5,015 nt of DNA from Frankiales bacterium (lineage in GTDB: Bacteria; Actinomycetota; Actinomycetes; Mycobacteriales; SCTD01). The notes under the pieces were generated by a model. That model was not told the origin of the DNA. It searched no databases and saw only the letters and a list, made by a program, of their open reading frames with translations. The DNA lies in assembly GCA_025965495.1 (NCBI GenBank), contig JAOPWW010000295.1:1-5015 (forward strand), read 5' to 3'. Made by a program: the position numbers and the translations under genes. Below, piece after piece: positions 4,855-5,015 of the stretch. How positions within the stretch are numbered: the first letter of the stretch is position 1; the number at the start of each line of letters is the position of its first letter.

Positions 4855-5015
4855 GTGACGACCTCGACCCCGCAGCTGGCCGCGAACGACCCGTGCTGGT
4901 GCGGCAGCGGCCGCAAGTACAAGCGCTGCCACCGGATCGCCGACCTCGACCCGGCCCGCGTCGCCGCCGAGGCCGCGGCCCGCGAGGCCGCCGCGCTCGA
5001 GGCGGCCAAGTACGT
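4855..5015 (+). CDS. SEC-C motif protein, N-terminal part (3' end outside window)
   Basis: The first 53 codons are visible and open to the window edge. A short leader is followed by a clear SEC-C zinc-binding motif at residues 11-26: NDPCWCGSGRKYKRCH, with ligands Cys14, Cys16, Cys25 and His26 in the C-x-C-x8-C-H spacing. In SecA this motif binds zinc and contacts SecB and ribosomes; in other proteins it is an N- or C-terminal add-on. After it comes an Ala/Glu/Arg-rich stretch (about 31-50) predicted to be a long helix. The GTG at 4855 is nearly forced, because the synthase stop lies in the same frame only 9 bases upstream. Some bacterial methionine aminopeptidases and many small uncharacterised proteins carry such an N-terminal motif; the main domain is outside the window, so the function is open. 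Confidence 0.82.
   Translation, partial: MTTSTPQLAANDPCWCGSGRKYKRCHRIADLDPARVAAEAAAREAAALEAAKY

Noticed and set aside
3769..4932. Long (387-codon) open frame on the - strand opposite the prenyl synthase gene
   Set aside because: It is a composition shadow. The + strand frame carries complete synthase motifs, while this frame gives a low-complexity Ala/Gly/Arg/Val product with no domain.

Overview
The window is about 5 kb of very GC-rich DNA (nearly all third codon positions are G or C). Genes are tightly packed, GTG starts are common, and a divergent metF / polyprenyl synthetase pair is present. All this suggests a chromosomal segment of a high-GC actinobacterium. The same divergent pair is known from Mycobacterium tuberculosis (Rv2172c/Rv2173), so a member of the Mycobacteriales/Pseudonocardiales side of the phylum is plausible, but the genus is my inference. 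There are no mobile elements, RNA genes, CRISPR arrays or signs of recent transfer.

Layout. 1-183 (+) is the low-complexity Ala/Thr/Pro tail of a gene that starts outside the window. 217-576 (+) is a small four-helix membrane protein of unknown function. It converges on a leftward pair, and the two opposing genes share the palindromic stop CTAG at 573-576. The leftward pair is an SRPBCC-fold protein (1343-1786) followed, with a 4-base GTGA overlap, by a CDP-alcohol phosphatidyltransferase (573-1346). A second leftward pair is metF (2857-3744), followed with another GTGA overlap by a patatin-like phospholipase (1811-2860). Only 39 bases separate metF from the rightward polyprenyl diphosphate synthase gene (3784-4845). 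Nine bases further on begins a SEC-C zinc-motif protein (from 4855) that runs off the window.

Regulation. Four gene starts have a TAGCCT or TAGGGT hexamer (consensus TANNNT) ending 6-8 bases before the start codon, and a fifth has a weaker CATGAT. This is the geometry of leaderless transcription, common in actinobacteria. The two genes without it are exactly the two joined to the gene before them by GTGA overlaps. The window therefore reads as two two-gene leftward operons plus single-gene or loosely linked rightward units. The metF/synthase promoters are back to back and overlap an 18-base near-palindrome.

Theme. Four of the products point to lipids or membranes: a prenyl diphosphate synthase, a patatin hydrolase, a phospholipid-headgroup transferase and an integral membrane protein. 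SRPBCC folds often bind hydrophobic ligands. MetF belongs to one-carbon/methionine metabolism. I see ordinary housekeeping and lipid genes with interesting compact gene boundaries, not a clear new system. No stretch over 300 bases lacks a gene; the largest gap is 39 bases.
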